DNA of 64,000 nt from Ananas comosus (GCF_001540865.1 NC_033621.1:24252372-24316371), one strand, 5' to 3'. Shown: positions 12,542 to 25,904, counted from the stretch's first letter. The notes: generated by a model from the sequence alone, not told the origin. Program-made: numbers and translations.

Positions 12542-13558
12542 GTCAAATTCCAGCCTTCGGAAAATCATGTTACTATTCTATATTTAGTTCCTGTCACTCT
12601 GCAGCCGTATTTATCTTTTCAAAGGAACTTGTAGTTTAATTTCAGGTTACATGTTTATAAAGCTACCAATCTCCACTAGTCTTGATGAACTACTAAACAC
12701 CACCAACTAGTAAAACAAGAAGACATCTACAATCTTTACTAACCCTAGCATGAGCTAACAAAGATCATAGAATAGAACAACACAACTACTAAATTTACTA
12801 AAATTCATACATGTAGTTTTAAACCAGAATAGATCAAGCTAATGTGAACCACGATTTGACATTTTTCCTTTAACAATACAATTTCATGAAAAAAACATGA
12901 GACCACCTTAAATCCAAACAGATTGGAGATGATCAAGAAGGGTTTGAATGGGACCGCCTAAACCACCACATAATCCCAATCCAACCCTATATAAAACTTG
13001 CAAAAATAACTTCCTACCTACAATTAAACTCTTATGGACAAAAACCTGTCCGCAATTCTTCAGCATTCATCAAGTTGTAGGTTTCATAAGAAAAGTTTCC
13101 ACTGATACTGGACGACCATATTCCTTCAAAAAGAAGTATTGGTCAAAACTAAATCATTATACCAGTACTGTAACACCACATGATCTCATGTTACTTCAAC
13201 TTCTTAATGAAATGAATATAGCCTAATGTTCAAAACATGAATCATAAGGAAATGAAGAAAAATGAACTACAAATAAATGTTAAAAAAGATGCTTTAAATG
13301 ATAAAGTGTGAGTGAGTGAGAACATTTATTGAACTAAAAAAGACAAATGACAAGTTACTTGTTTCCACCCAACACAAGCCACTCTTACTGGCTTCGTGTT
13401 ATCTGAAGAATCACAAGTTATTCCAATAACATCTCAGGACTTGTAAAAGCCACTTAAAAAACGATTATAGAAGCTTTAAATTACTAAAAGATATCCATAA
13501 TTGATAATATCTAATGCTACATGTTTCTTACAAATGTATGGCAGTACGTACTATTAAT

Positions 13559-16500
13559 TCAAGGCTCCTGAAACTTGATTATAATCTGTGACATCTGTGG
13601 CTGATGTTTTCTAACCTGCAAGTTAAGCATACCAAATTTCATCAAGCCTGTGAAGATTCCAAACATCTTGTATTATAATACATATAAAAAGATTGAGATA
13701 TTTACAATTTACGTGTACACCGTACTGATTTTTAAATGTAGGTAATTAGCTAGCAGTATAGTGTAACATTTCATATGCCTTTCAAAAACTAAATGATCCC
13801 CTCAAGAACTCTCTGTCACAAAAATCCAACATTCCCACCTGAATTGGATAACTCTCCAACTTAACGGTATTTTGATTTTCTTAAGAAAACTACCCTTTCG
13901 CGAGTATACACAGAAGTTCAGAAATATACTGGGGTAAATATGTAAATAGATACGTATGAAAAATCCCACCAAAAAATTTCTAGTACCTTAATGCCAGCCA
14001 TTGATAACAACTTGTGGGAGGCAACATAAGCAACATCAGAATTGCCCAGTCTTTTCTCCACAAAATAAATAACTTCAGAGACACCTGACTGCAAATAAGA
14101 TAGTACTGCTTATTAGCACTCATAATCAAGCTGTGCCGAAATGAAAAAGAATTATTCAACTACCTATTACCTAAAGGCTATGAGGGTTGAATCTTTGGGA
14201 TGTAGGATAGTTCACTCCCCAAAGTAAATAGTCAATGAGGAACATTTCTTACATTCTTGAGAATTTCTTTTTAAAGGGCTTGTTAATCTATACTTCTTTC
14301 CTTTTAAAATTGATCTCAAGTCATACTTCTAAACATGACCAATAAGGATTTTTTAAGCTATAAGTTTTTGTCATCGACAGTACCTTCCATGATCTTTGGC
14401 ATTTACCATATCAACATTACAAGGACATGAATGAATGGAAATCAGACATGAGTGTAACAAGAGTAGTTGTATTATGTGCTTATCTGGGTACAAATGTATC
14501 AAAGTAGAAAAAGCTATCCCTGAAGTAAAATTACTTTACCCAATAAAAACTAAGGCATCAGCTGAAAAAGATCCAATTCTGAGCAAGATCAAACCTGGAT
14601 AATAATCTTGGCACACTCATTGCATGGAAACATTGTAACATATAATTTCTGCAAGGAAAAAAAATGATCAGATTTATTACAGGGCGATCTTCGAAAAAAA
14701 AAATTCAAAAGCATTCAGAGGGATTTATAATCAGACTGCGGAAAACTGAATATGCTATTGTCATGTAAACGCTTTCTGGGAAGCATTCTAGTCACAGGCA
14801 ACATATAAATGAAATAGGTTTTGGGAGTTACTGGATAATTGCATTGGACTCGTTAGCCTTCACAAAGCTCTAAGAAAGTCATAGACCTCAAATTAGCAGA
14901 AAGTAGCCAAAAGTCTTACATTTCACTGGACTAACTAGCCTCCTTAAAACTCTAAGAAGTTATAAACCTTGAATTAGCAGAAATGCAAAACCAAGTTGAA
15001 AAATCCAAAGGACATTGCGTCTAGATAGAATAAGAATCTCACTTCTCATCATTGAATTTGATATTTTACTAACTAAATCCCTAAGAATGCTTCTTAGGAA
15101 GTAACAGTGAAGCATAATGTTATTCAGGTAAAGAATGCTCTCATTTTCCCCTGTTGTTGACTAAGGAACCACTTTATAGCTAAGATGCCATGAAACTACT
15201 ATTCAAGGTACACAAGCAAGCAGCATCAAAATTTACATTAGAGGAAAAGAAATAGCACAAAACTGTGATATGATCGACCCATATTCACCATATACATCTC
15301 TTAAGTTCCTTCACTCTACATTTCTCTGAAATTGATAAAGGGGCTAAAATACTTATTGAATGAATTATGAAGTGAAATTTAAGTTTACAGGAGGATTTTA
15401 TAAAAAGGTCACCTAACAACTAGCAAATCAGAATTAACAAAACAGTGTCAGGGCTAAGAAATGAACAATATCAGGGATACATAGCTATATTCTGATATTA
15501 GAATTGAAAAAGTAAGGGAAACATGATTAATGACCTGTCCAGCAGCAGATGCATGGTTTCTGTTGAGGATAGCATTAACTTCAGCATGGACAACATAACT
15601 GCCAGAAAGTTAAACAATTATCTTAATAATAAGAAGATGAATCCTATCCAGCGCAAAACAGTGGTAAATGGCCTGATCTTTATCCTAATTACTGTGCTTC
15701 AGAACTAAATGATGCAGAAGCACGATACTACCTAGCCTCAACCAAGCTCTGCTACAGATAGGGTCCCGCAAGATCTGATTATGTTTAGAGTAAAAAGAAT
15801 GAAAAATAACTAATAATAACTTGTAAAACTTACGAAATTCAAACTTACGGATATTTTGTTTCCAATGGATCCCCTTTCACAGATTTCTACAATAGTAAAA
15901 GGAAGTATTTAATTAATGATACCAAAAAGGTTGTGGACTAGCTTAAGAGCTTACTTTAACAAGGCAAATAGGAACTTTACATAACATAGGAATTAAGAAA
16001 TAAAGCGAAAACATTCTAGAGAACTCGTAAATAGATCTTTCAATAGCTTCATTAACCAATGAGAATTAGTTGGGATTAAATGCTAGAAAAATACCAACCT
16101 TTGCCCAAGGAAGCTTGTCATCAGAACAACCTCTTGGAAATCCATTATAGCCAATTCCTGACTATAAAAACAAAAAAATATTAGATATCGAAGAACATAT
16201 ATATTGTTGAAGCGTTGTTCAAATACCTGTTTATAGAGGCAGTTGTTAGCTAAATAAGTTCAGAAGTTTTATTAATGGAAGTTGGCAATGTAACTTTCAA
16301 TACGTGGTCTTTCGTAATGAACTTTTCACAAAAATCTAATAGTTTATACTGCTTTTTAAAATATATTTTTGTTTGTAGGTTATCTGAGAAGATATCATGG
16401 TTATCCATTGAAACATGCATCGGAGAGGACTATATCTCACTCAACTGTGCTTCACATTTAGCAGTTGTAATTTTTTTATTTACTTAAATCAAATATTTTC

Positions 16501-17298
16501 AGAGCAATTAAACAACAAAGAGACAAAAAATAGTACATCTTTGAACATTTTAACCAAAACAATTCGATTTCGTCTCACCAAGGATTATGCCGTCTTGACT
16601 AACCAAGCATGCTCCAACCTGCAGAAGGAGAGTTTTCCACATAAATTTCTCAGGTTAAGAGACAAAACTTGCAACCTAATGCAAAAGGTATCAAGAGTAA
16701 TAGACATTATTCTCAAACAAACAAAATTTCCAATGAAAAAAAAAATCAATAATATCGAAAAATATCAAATGCGAGCATTACTAATTCTCAAATTTATAAA
16801 GTAGAGACCCATAAACCCAAAAAGCAGGTATTTTTATCACATCAAACCGTCGAATTACATTAATTAGCCTTATAACTCAACTAAATCTCACTGCTAAACT
16901 AAAAGAGAAGCGAATCGAAGCCAAACCTGCCTATTCGGATCCTTGGAGCGCTTCGCCGAGAGGAACGCGATCGCCATGAAGTAATCATCCCACGAGAGGT
17001 ACCTGATCACGAAACCGACACTAAAAGTGAACTAAAAAACACCGATTTGAACAAAAACGAACACAAATCGATGCAATCCAAGCAGAGATCGTGGGGGCGA
17101 GAGAGACCCGATGCGCTTGGAAGGGTCGAAGGGGCTCCGATTGCGGGAGCCGTTAGGGGTAGAGGGAGAGGAGAGAGGGGGGTTCTTAGGATTAGGGTTA
17201 GGGTTTGAGGAGGCGAAGAAGCGGTAGGCGACGACGGAGGCGGCGAGGGCTCCAATGGCGGCGGAGGCGGAGGCGAGCGCGACGTCCCGAGGGTTCAT
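13559..17298 (-). CDS. dCMP deaminase (deoxycytidylate deaminase), 9 exons
   Basis: Hydrolytically deaminates dCMP to dUMP, the substrate of thymidylate synthase in dTTP synthesis. Exons on the minus strand: 17298-17108, 17002-16927, 16618-16579, 16157-16099, 15886-15849, 15598-15535, 14648-14595, 14088-13987, 13615-13559. All junctions are GT..AG, and the 681 nt translate without interruption to 226 residues. Zinc and catalytic residues are present: HAE at 139-141 (zinc ligand His139, catalytic Glu141) and PCNEC at 164-168 (ligands Cys165, Cys168). SWDDYFM and [12 protein letters not shown] near the start of the domain, and [13 protein letters not shown], are typical of the family. Residues 5-28 are hydrophobic ([20 protein letters not shown]), a possible membrane anchor or targeting segment, also found in plant homologues of the At3g48540 type. 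The ATG at 17298 gives this conserved amino end. It looks intact. Confidence 0.95.
14843..14990. repeat. Diverged direct repeat in dCMP deaminase intron
   Basis: Two copies of a roughly 60-bp segment (TGGACT-GTTAGCC ... CTCTAAGAA ... AATTAGCAGAAA) start about 83 bp apart inside the intron between exons 6 and 7. They are non-coding and diverged. Confidence 0.5.
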
Positions 17299-17317
17299 GG
17301 CCGGGTTTTAGAGAGGC

Positions 17318-17320
<3 letters not shown>

Positions 17321-17354
<34 letters not shown>
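17321..17354. repeat. (GA)n microsatellite in 5' leader
   Basis: About 17 AG dinucleotides lie just upstream of the dCMP deaminase ATG at 17298, probably in its 5' UTR. On the minus strand this is a CT tract, a common leader feature in plants. A TATA-like TTATAAT at about 17447-17453 (minus strand) would place the start site near 17420. Confidence 0.7.
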
Positions 17355-17356
<2 letters not shown>

Positions 17357-17940
17357 GGGAGTGTACACCGTACACTGTAAAGCGGAGAAAAAGGAGAGTA
17401 AATTTTTCCGTGAACCCCGTGTTGTCATAGAGCTTATGCACCGAATATTATAAGCCGTCCATCTACCTAGTTTGGTGATCGAACCGATTGGAAATCAGTA
17501 CTCGATTAATAGATTGGGCGGTGCATATGAGTACTTATGCGCCCGGAGCATCTTATAATTTCTTGCGAAAAAGTAAAGTAGCGGGAAACGTATTATAGTT
17601 TCGTCCCTCCGATCATGATCGGACGGCTTCGTTGGCCGACACCCATGCACCGAGCCCGGCCCAACTACGTTTACGCCCGATAAAAATTGGGCCTAATTTG
17701 AGGCCCACTTCGAGTCACAAATCGTATATAGAAATATATATAATTATTATTACATAATATAATATATGTATACATGTATATATTATATAATATATACATA
17801 TTATTATATAATATATGTATATATGTATACATGTATACATATAATAATATAATATATATATGTATACACAAGAGAAACGGCAGAGAGAGTTGAGCTACGA
17901 TGCCATCAGAAACTTGAAAAGTTTACGTGAACGGTTTAGT
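17355..17940. other. Upstream region with TA-rich tract
   Basis: This is promoter-proximal sequence of the dCMP deaminase gene, followed by a tract at about 17720-17870 of alternating TATA/CATGTATA text that can fold on itself. I find no coding signal or transposon ends. Confidence 0.5.
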
Positions 17941-17949
17941 GTTTAAAAA

Positions 17950-18555
17950 GGGCTTTTTTTTGCAAATAGCCCCCTTACAAATTTACTTTTTAAAATTGGC
18001 CCTGTCAAAAATTTATTTGCAAAAATGGCCCTGGCCCCGCCACGCAAGCGTCACGTCAGCGCCACGCGGGCGGGGCTGGGCCAGATGGTTAAGTTGAACA
18101 CGGTGAATCATTCACCTGCAATTACAAAGTTTTTTGTATTGGTTTACACGTGAATTGATTCACCTGTCAATACAAAATTTGCTAAGATCGAAATATTTGT
18201 ATTGGGACACGGATTTTTTGAAAAAACCCATTTCACCGTGTCAATTATTATATTTGGATCACGTTGAATGTTCACCGTGGGCGGTGTCTTAATACAAATA
18301 CCTCTAAATTTAGTCATATGTGGGCGGTATTTGTATGGACACGGTGAACCATTCCACGTGTCAATACAAAATTTTTGTATTGGATACGTGAATGGTTCAC
18401 TGTGATTCAACTTAACACCTGGGCCCCGGCCCTGCCCTGCGTGGCTGCTGACGTGCGCTGGCGTGGCAGAGGCAGGGCATTCTTTGCAAATAATTTTTGG
18501 ACGGGGCTATTTTTGCCAAATAAATTTGTCAGAGGGCTATTTGCAAAATTAGCCC
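17950..18555. mobile_element. MULE-like MITE, 9-bp target duplication, long TIRs
   Basis: A 606-bp non-coding element. A perfect 9-bp duplication, GTTTAAAAA, lies at 17941-17949 and 18556-18564. The ends are inverted: GGGCTTTTTTTTGCAAATAG on the left against GGGCTAATTTTGCAAATAGC at the right end read on the minus strand. The similarity continues inward for roughly 200 bp, through GCAAAAATGGCCC-like text, a GC-rich CGCCACGC...CACGTCAGC stretch and GTTAAGTTGAA...GGTGAA-CATTCAC. Nine-bp duplications and long TIRs are hallmarks of Mutator-like elements. No transposase is present. Confidence 0.82.
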
Positions 18556-18564
18556 GTTTAAAAA

Positions 18565-21500
18565 GTTTGGGAACTATCCGTTCGCGATCCTGTTGAATAT
18601 ACGCTGCTAATGGGCGGGCTTAATAGGAAGCATTCTAAGAGCTACAATTCATTCTCACATTTTTTACCTCAAAGACAACAAAAAAATAATAATAATAAAT
18701 AATTTCACACTTCTTTTTTTTTTTTTGGTTCCTCTCTCTCAATCTCTTTCTTCCGTGTCCTTTATAATTCCTTGCACTTGAAGATTGAGACCTCCAATTT
18801 CTAACTTTGATTTTGATGCCCCAGTTTTGGAATTATATGAAGCATGGTGGCTTTTTTGGACCATAACAAACTCGTGCTGATCTCTTCGAGCGTACCAATT
18901 TTTCCTGATTCTTTTTCTTTTCATTTCTGGGTCGAGCACAAAAAGATCACCGAAAACTAGAGTTCAAACACTAAAAATAAATCTGAAGCATATATAGCTT
19001 CGATTTTATGCATGAGATTGATAAGCACATTCCTTATATATTATCCATTCTTGTAAAGAAACTCCTCCATTTAAAAAAAACGAAAAAAGAAGATAGTTTT
19101 AAAAATTCATTAATGCAAATCATATAATTATTTCTGGCCAAAAGTTACTTGACTTTTATTAATTTTGGTAGCAAATTGACAATGTCATGATGTGGCATTG
19201 GCATGTTGCTTGATTTGACCATGAGGGAGTGGGTGTTAACAATTATTTCTCTTCATTAAAATTTTTACTATATATGCTTTGGAACCTTTCATGATTAAGA
19301 TGTTACTGTGGCATGTTATAGGCGTGTTAATTAATGGACATCATATCCTTTTCTTCATCGACATGACATTAAATGGTGATGTACATTTACGAGCCATTGC
19401 ATAGAATTATCAATGAACAAAAAAAAAAAAAGAAAAAAAGATTATCAATAGAGAAGTGCATTAGGCAATTTAATTTGGTGTTATTATGTGATTTTGAATT
19501 TATAACCTTGCGGAGATTTTTTTTTTTCTCTTTTTCCTTTCTATATATATGTCCTCACTTAAATTTCAAAGTTCGATTAATAATTATTATATTTTTAACT
19601 CCATCTAATAGATAAATTTTAGCAGATATTAGTAGAGATTTGATTTGATTTTTTTTTTTTTTGAGACCTTTAAAACTATGATTTGAGTGGAGCTATTAAT
19701 TAAAGATCACTATTTGCCTATTTGTTAAATTTTTTTCAATAATTTTATGCTACAATTAAAACAGAAGTTTCGAACTTAATTTTATACAACTAAGACAACT
19801 TAGTTTTTTGAGCATCAAATATCTAAATGCTACTTTCTCACATTAATTAAGAAGTTTAATTAGTACTTTTAATTATTGGCTAGTGGGTTCCATGTGTGCA
19901 TAATTAGTTAAACCAATTTGTATTCCATCAACACCCAATAAGTCCAACAAATCTTGGTTGTGATATAAACAAAGTCCTATCATTTGTCGCCAATTACGCG
20001 TGCAAGTCCTTTTTTACTTAATAAAATTAAAAAAAGATACTAAAAAAAATTGATATATTTGTCACTGGATCACTCTTGCTTCAATATTCGCATTTGTTGT
20101 CCTTTAAAAATGGGGTAGTTGTTATATATTGGCCTTATTATTGTCCTAAAAGTATGTGGCATGATCGCAACTATGCGCACTTATATTTTAGAAGAAGTGA
20201 TATATAATAGTAAAATAAATTTTTATATTGTCTGAGCAAAAATATTATGTCTAACTTTTTTTTTTTTTTTTTCGTTTGAGTACGTTGGTAAATTATTGGT
20301 TAGAAATATAAATTTTCATTTTGAAGGTGAAATATATATACTGTAACCCCACCATGTTCCAACTAAAATAGAGCAAACGTTTCTGGTTGTACCTAAACCT
20401 TAATGCATCTTAATTATTCTTTTTCTTAATTGCATTTTGTGTATTATCTCATTATTAGTTGCAGTGTTGTTATCCTATAAATCTTAAGTACGTTTATATT
20501 TTAACTAAACTTAATGAATACAAATAAATAGGAGCTCGTACGAACTGTGGCACAAAAATTAAGTACACTTGTAACCTAGGTGAATGATTAAGCATGCACT
20601 TTTAAAATCTAAAGCAACGCAAAGAGCTAGTACTTTTTTTATTAATTTGTACCTTATGAAGCGTCTAATATTCTATATTTGTGGTGATCCTTATTCAATA
20701 ATATATGTTACTCTTATCCATTGAAATGTGCCTTTTATTTGGACCCAGTGGCTGATTCAGAAAAAAAATTTCCCTTAGGATCAAGCATGTAATAAAAAAA
20801 TATAAAAAAATAGTCATAAATAGTGTACAAATAGAAAAATCATCGTTTCTATTTATAATTGTTCTCAACATAGTTTTATTTTAGAAAATAATATTTTACA
20901 ATAGTCTTATTGGTAACGCCGATAAATGTATCTCTTTTTATATATTTACTAGTCAAAATTAATTTATGATAAATAAATTACTTTTTTATAAACTGCATGA
21001 AATTAACCATATGATAATAGCCAACAAAAATAGATAAATAAATCAAAATTATTTTTCACAAACAACAATAATAACTAAATACAATTTACTAAAATTAATT
21101 AACTTAACATACTAATCATATTTTTATATATATTACAGCAATTCGAAACAGTCATAAATAAAAAGAAATAATTTATAAAAAAATAAATAGTAAAACTAGT
21201 CTACTTGTTGACCCCAAATTAAGTGGGACCAACAAGATTAATTACATGACCAAAGAAAGGCCACATAGTTGAGATGTATGGACCACATATATATGATGGG
21301 TTTGGACCACAATGGGGGAGAGGGTTTTAATGTAGTTAGTTGATCCGGAGTTAATGATATTTTTCTAAGTTCCAAAGATGGAGCTCATGTAAGAAATTTA
21401 CATGACAAATAGTTATCAATGTTGGTGGTCCAATTGCAAATGTCTTTATTAGATCATATGTATGTGCCATGTGCCAAAGATGTGATGTTCTTTGTTTCAA

Positions 21501-22600
21501 TATAATCTCTTTTTAAGGTTTGTAAACATCAACTTCACTATTGGTGTCTACATTATTCACTATTTGTTTCTTTTTATTTTGCATATTAATTAATTTCTAG
21601 GATATGTGTGTATGCGCGCGCGCGCGCATACGAGCTAGCTAGCGCGGTGTGCGTGTGTGTATGTATGAAATTATTAGTTGAAAAATTGAAGCTTCCAATG
21701 TCAATTTTGAATTTGCCGCCTTAGAATGCCTTCAAAATGTTTATGAATCTGAAATTTACGACAACAACTATAGGAGGATAACATCGTTAAAAACAACATA
21801 GAATTGCAAGAACCAACCGACCATTCGCGAATCTCCCTCTCTTCTTATTACTATATGTATTCTTTTGTCGTTTATCGCGCTGTGGTCCTCGTATCAGCTG
21901 AAACCTTAAAGACCACGAAAAATTGAAGAAACTGCAGTACATTTTATATATATATATATTTTTAGTTGATGTGAAGTAAGTACACTTTAGACCTTGTTTA
22001 ATGAATGAACACACACTATTAAAATCTTAAACGACAAAGAATTACTCTCCCCTTTTTTTATTTAATATAATGTGAGAACCTTCTGTTTCTTTATCGATCA
22101 ATCCTAAATCTTGTACTAAGTATCCATGTGTGTCTTATGTGGACCACACGCGTATGATGGTTAATTTGGACCACATTTAAGAGGCTTGGCACACTTGGTC
22201 CAACTTTAATTTGTCCTAGAGTGGCTCTCATTTGTCCATGTTGCAAAGAGCTAAATCATGATGATGCACTAGGGTTTGAAACACATACATGACCAAGTTA
22301 ATTGGTCTAGTTGCATTATTTTGAGAGCATGTGGATCTCATGCCAACGACTTTTTAAAACTCCTAGATATCATTTGATTGCTTGGATCTCAACTTACCAC
22401 TTATTAAGTTGAAGTTGTCTAGGGTTTGAGGGACCACTCAATGGGGTGAAGTGCAACCCATGTAACTAATTAAATTTACCAAAAACTTTTCTTATTTTAC
22501 TTTGTCACTAGATTAATGCTTTGGAACCACAACTCACTTATGTTGTCGGAACACATTAATATCTCATTACTCATCGTATTTCTATTTTTTCTTATTTTTG
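18565..22600. other. Gene-free AT-rich sequence
   Basis: I see no gene. The region holds A/T homopolymers, a (CG)n-like run inside a GTGTGTATGCGCGCG stretch at about 21605-21660, and phrases with GGACCACA recurring at about 21270-21310 and 22135-22170. The minus-strand frame at 18739-18939 has a stop-to-stop character and no domain. Confidence 0.55.
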
Positions 22601-22639
22601 GGGGGAAAACAACACTCGTCCTTAAAATATTGGATAACT

Positions 22640-22990
22640 TCGAAGACCCTCCATGTGGTTTCATACTTTTCCATTTTAGTATTCTATAATTTAAAGTGTA
22701 TCAAGTCAGTACCCTGTGGTTTCGCATTTTCTCACTTTAGTATCCTATGGTTTAAAGTGTATCAAGTTAGTGCCTTATGGTTTTATTTTTGTATCAAGTT
22801 AGTACCATGTGGTTTATAAACTACAAGGAACTAAAGTGAGAAAGTGCGAAACCACAGCCCACAGGGTACTAATTTGATACACTTTAAACCACATGGTACT
22901 AAAGTGAAAAAGTACAAAACCATATGGTACTAACTTGATACACTTTAAACCACAGGATACTAAAATGAAAAAAAAAAAAACCATATGGGG
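22640..22990. mobile_element. Foldback repeat of TGTGGTTT units
   Basis: Repeated phrases 'CATGTGGTTT...TTTTAGTA' and 'GTTTAAAGTGTATCAAGTTA' run forward up to about 22810 and then appear as reverse complements (AACCACA...TACTAAAGTG, TTGATACACTTTAAACC) up to 22990. The whole can form a long hairpin centred near 22810. An N (22991) and a poly-G run cut the right end, so boundaries and target duplication cannot be defined. Confidence 0.7.
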
Positions 22991-23474
22991 NGGGGGGGGG
23001 GGGCATTTAAAGTTTTCCCAGTAATATATGTTCCAGGGCGTCTCATGTGTTCTATCATTTAAAGCTATAATGCGTTGCCTCTGAGCAGTGATGGACGGTT
23101 GATTAAATCGTTTATTCCTGGGAAGGATCTGGATCCCTAATATAGCTCTCTTGTAGATATGCATGGTTTTGTCCCTTAAACATGTAATCTACATATGTCA
23201 CATCACACATGTAAAGGTTACAAAATTAGCTACCCAACTCGGAATCAGATAGGGTCCATAGTTGTCCTTAATTTTGGTTTTATTTTTCCCAAAATTTGAG
23301 AATATTTATTATTATTATTCTTTTGTTAGATGATAGGCTGGTTTCTAAATACGTTCAATCTTGTTTTCATACCGGGTCCAATTTCAACAAATAATACCGA
23401 GTAAGAAAAGAAAATTAAACTTGGCGTTATGCATATGTTCTAAAGATTCCTAGTCGATAACGTTCCAAGGATGA

Positions 23475-23896
23475 GATCTAAATGCTTAACCTGTTTAGCG
23501 GCAAGCTGGTGGGTTGCCTGAACCAAGCACAATAACACTATTTTTCGTGAGATACCTTCCAATGCTACTAGGGCTCTTGAACGCGTTGTTGCGTTGACGA
23601 AAGATTGGTTAGATGTTCCTTGAGTTTTCTCTCGGCCGTCCTGCTTGCTCCGTCCTGCTTGCTCCTTCCTTTGTCTTTTTTTCCTTTTTTCTTAGCTCTT
23701 TGCCCCTGGCAACATCGGCTTCACAGTGTGTGTAGGGGTGTTCACTCCTGGTTTTTGGGTTTGGTTTTTTGGTTTTAGTTTTTTCTAGTCGGTTTTTTTA
23801 GGAGGCCCTAACTGTCTCCAACTTGTAAGCTTAGTTTATCCCGCCTAATGAATGAAGCAGATAGCGTGCTATCTTTTTCTTAAAAAAAAAAAAAAA
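23475..23896 (+). mobile_element. 5'-truncated LINE fragment
   Basis: Encodes the end of a LINE reverse-transcriptase ORF: HNNTIFREIPSNATRALERV followed by VALTKDWLDVP and a stop (about 23620). It is the same family as the minus-strand copy at 10059-10462 (shared NN-x-[IV]F..IP..ATR.LERV). A TGA stop interrupts the frame before it. The 3' UTR ends with ATGAATGAAGCAGATAGCGT and poly-A, closely like the SINE tail. A perfect 13-bp target duplication, GTTCCAAGGATGA, lies at 23462-23474 and 23897-23909. Confidence 0.87.
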
Positions 23897-23909
23897 GTTC
23901 CAAGGATGA

Positions 23910-25225
23910 TCGAGAACGTAGAGAATATATATAGGATGTGCATGTATAGTGAAATTAAATAAGTTTACTTCTTCTAATTAATAAAATAAGAAGGGGTTAA
24001 AAAAAAGGAAAAAAAAAGAAGGAGAAAAGGCTAATTCTTTCTCATTTGTATACTTTTTCCCCCCAAAATTTCACTGTATAAATATTAATTAAATAGCTGA
24101 TAATTTATTTTTAAATAGCTTTATTCAAGCAATCCATATAAATGAAGGAACCAGCCATGGGATTACCGAGTATACCTCAAATCCACACAAAACACGAGTA
24201 CAGTAGAAACAGAATCTTTCGTAAATGTAAAAGTCGAGAACGGTCGTAGAAAACAAGCACCGGAATATATAACAACGCAATAAAAAAACAAGAGGGCATG
24301 AGAACACAATATTTACGTAGTTCGTTCAACCGTGAGTCGACTTACATCAAGACCACCTCAATGCTTTTTTTGATTAATTTACGGCACAAAAAATACAAAA
24401 GAAATAAATTGAATTACAAAAAACTCTCTTTTAGAAGCTCTCCACGTTTTCCTCTCAACTAGGATATTTTCAATGCAACTAATAATCTAAAAGATTAATT
24501 ATCAGAATTTATTAAACTGTAAAATTTTAGTTCTAATAGAAAACAATTTTCGCCTTCCATTCAAGTCTGATTCACATGCAGTTATTAATTTTCTTTTAGG
24601 AATACTCTTTAAAGTGATTATGAATTATTTCTAATCTTTTTAGAGGAAATGCTTCAATACACCAAGTAAAATAAATCTAGCCGTTCATATTTCAAGGGCG
24701 AGATTGACTTTTGCATAGTAGTTACCTGCTCAACAGGTTACTATTCGTAAGGGTAATATGGAAAAATAAATACAAGGTTATTACCAAATTTGATCAACCC
24801 TACACAAATATTTGTTTTCTTGTTTAATTTTGTTACTTACCAAATTAGATAGTGCTAATTTGATAAGTAATAAACCTTATAAAATTGAATTTAAAAATCA
24901 ATTTTGAGCTTAAACTTTATAATTGTGTGCATTAAATTCAAATTTAATTTTAATTTTAATTTTAATTTTTAGAATGAAAAAATTCATGTTTAAATGAATA
25001 GTATATTTAAATTCAAATTGTTAATTTGATATTAAAATGACATGAAATTTTAAATATATTAACTTATTTTAAATTGTAAATTTTGTTGTATTTATAAACA
25101 TAAAAATTTTAAGTGTAGATTAGCTATTAAGCAATAGACATGGATTTCTCTCTCAAAAAAAAAGAAAAAGAAAAAGAAAAAATAGCTTCGGAGAAGATGA
25201 TTGTGGGTGAAGCCATAGGAGCGAA
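23910..25225. other. Gene-free; possible old LTR remnant at about 24120-24420
   Basis: No gene is supported. Around 24290-24330 the text (GAGAACACAATATTTACGTA-GTTCG) resembles the ends of plant copia LTRs, but no pair, primer site or target duplication was found. The remainder is AT-rich with A-runs. Confidence 0.4.
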
Positions 25226-25247
25226 CTAGATTTTCACCCGTGCGATG

Positions 25248-25633
25248 CACGGCTAGCTAATATAATAATATAGAATAATAGAACCGCTGCTCTGCCCAAC
25301 TCCAAACTGGACATAAACTTTTCCTTCAGTAAAAAGGCCTTTAAATTTATCCAGAAAAGCTTTTCTTATCGTTGCATGTATTCTATCTCCCTAAAATAGA
25401 AAATAAACAAATTATTTAGTATCTTTAAAAAAAAAATAAAGCAAATGTATGTTAAATTTGAAAATGAAATCGTATCTTACATTTTGATCAGAAAGAACTA
25501 ACTCTAAACTATTCACCATCTCTGGGCGATGAAATTCAGGCATAGTATACAGACAAATCACTCTAACTTTGATCTTCCATTTGTCTCCAAGAGGAGTGAT
25601 GTCACGTATTGAATCATACCCAAGTGCCATATC
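25248..25633 (-). pseudogene. RPA1 / DUF223-like OB-fold fragment inside Helitron
   Basis: On the minus strand, an acceptor (CTCAG) precedes GATATGGCACTTGG. The reading MALGYDSIRDITPLGDKWKI continues with KVRVICLYTMPEF and ends at DQN|GTAAGA (exon end 25481). After a short intron (acceptor TTTTAG at 25391), the frame continues GDRIHATIRKAFLDKFKGLF, TEGKVYVQFGV, and runs into the Helitron 3' end. This is the amino-terminal OB-fold pattern of replication protein A large-subunit-like proteins (DUF223) often carried by plant Helitrons. Only the first OB fold is present, with no downstream domains. It is either a relic of an autonomous parent's RPA gene or a captured host fragment. Confidence 0.75.
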
Positions 25634-25904
25634 CTGAGAAAAATAAGACATCCAATAAAAAAATTAATACATCATATTTAAATAATAAAATAAAAAAATA
25701 TATGTTCTATTTTAAAGCATCAACATTTAAGAACTAAGAAAATTACAGGAGTGACAGTAGAGAAAACAAAATTACGAATGACAGTAGAGAAAAAAAAATT
25801 ACGAAGTAAAAATTATATCTATACTACTTATAAATTCTTTCGCAAAGAATAATTTCAAAGCAACCGCCAATCATTTCGTTTTTACTTTGGTCATCTATAC
25901 CGAT

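Noticed and set aside
12948..13226. 92-residue plus-strand frame between the small gene and dCMP deaminase
   Set aside because: No domain, AT-rich codon use, no promoter or splice context, and it lies downstream of two minus-strand genes.
16275..16804. Plus-strand frames of 70 and 129 residues inside the dCMP deaminase gene
   Set aside because: They lie antisense to introns and exon 3 of a confirmed gene and have no domain.
24120..24420. Possible copia LTR remnant
   Set aside because: Only a short resemblance to LTR ends. No partner LTR, primer site or duplication could be found, so it is not listed as an element.
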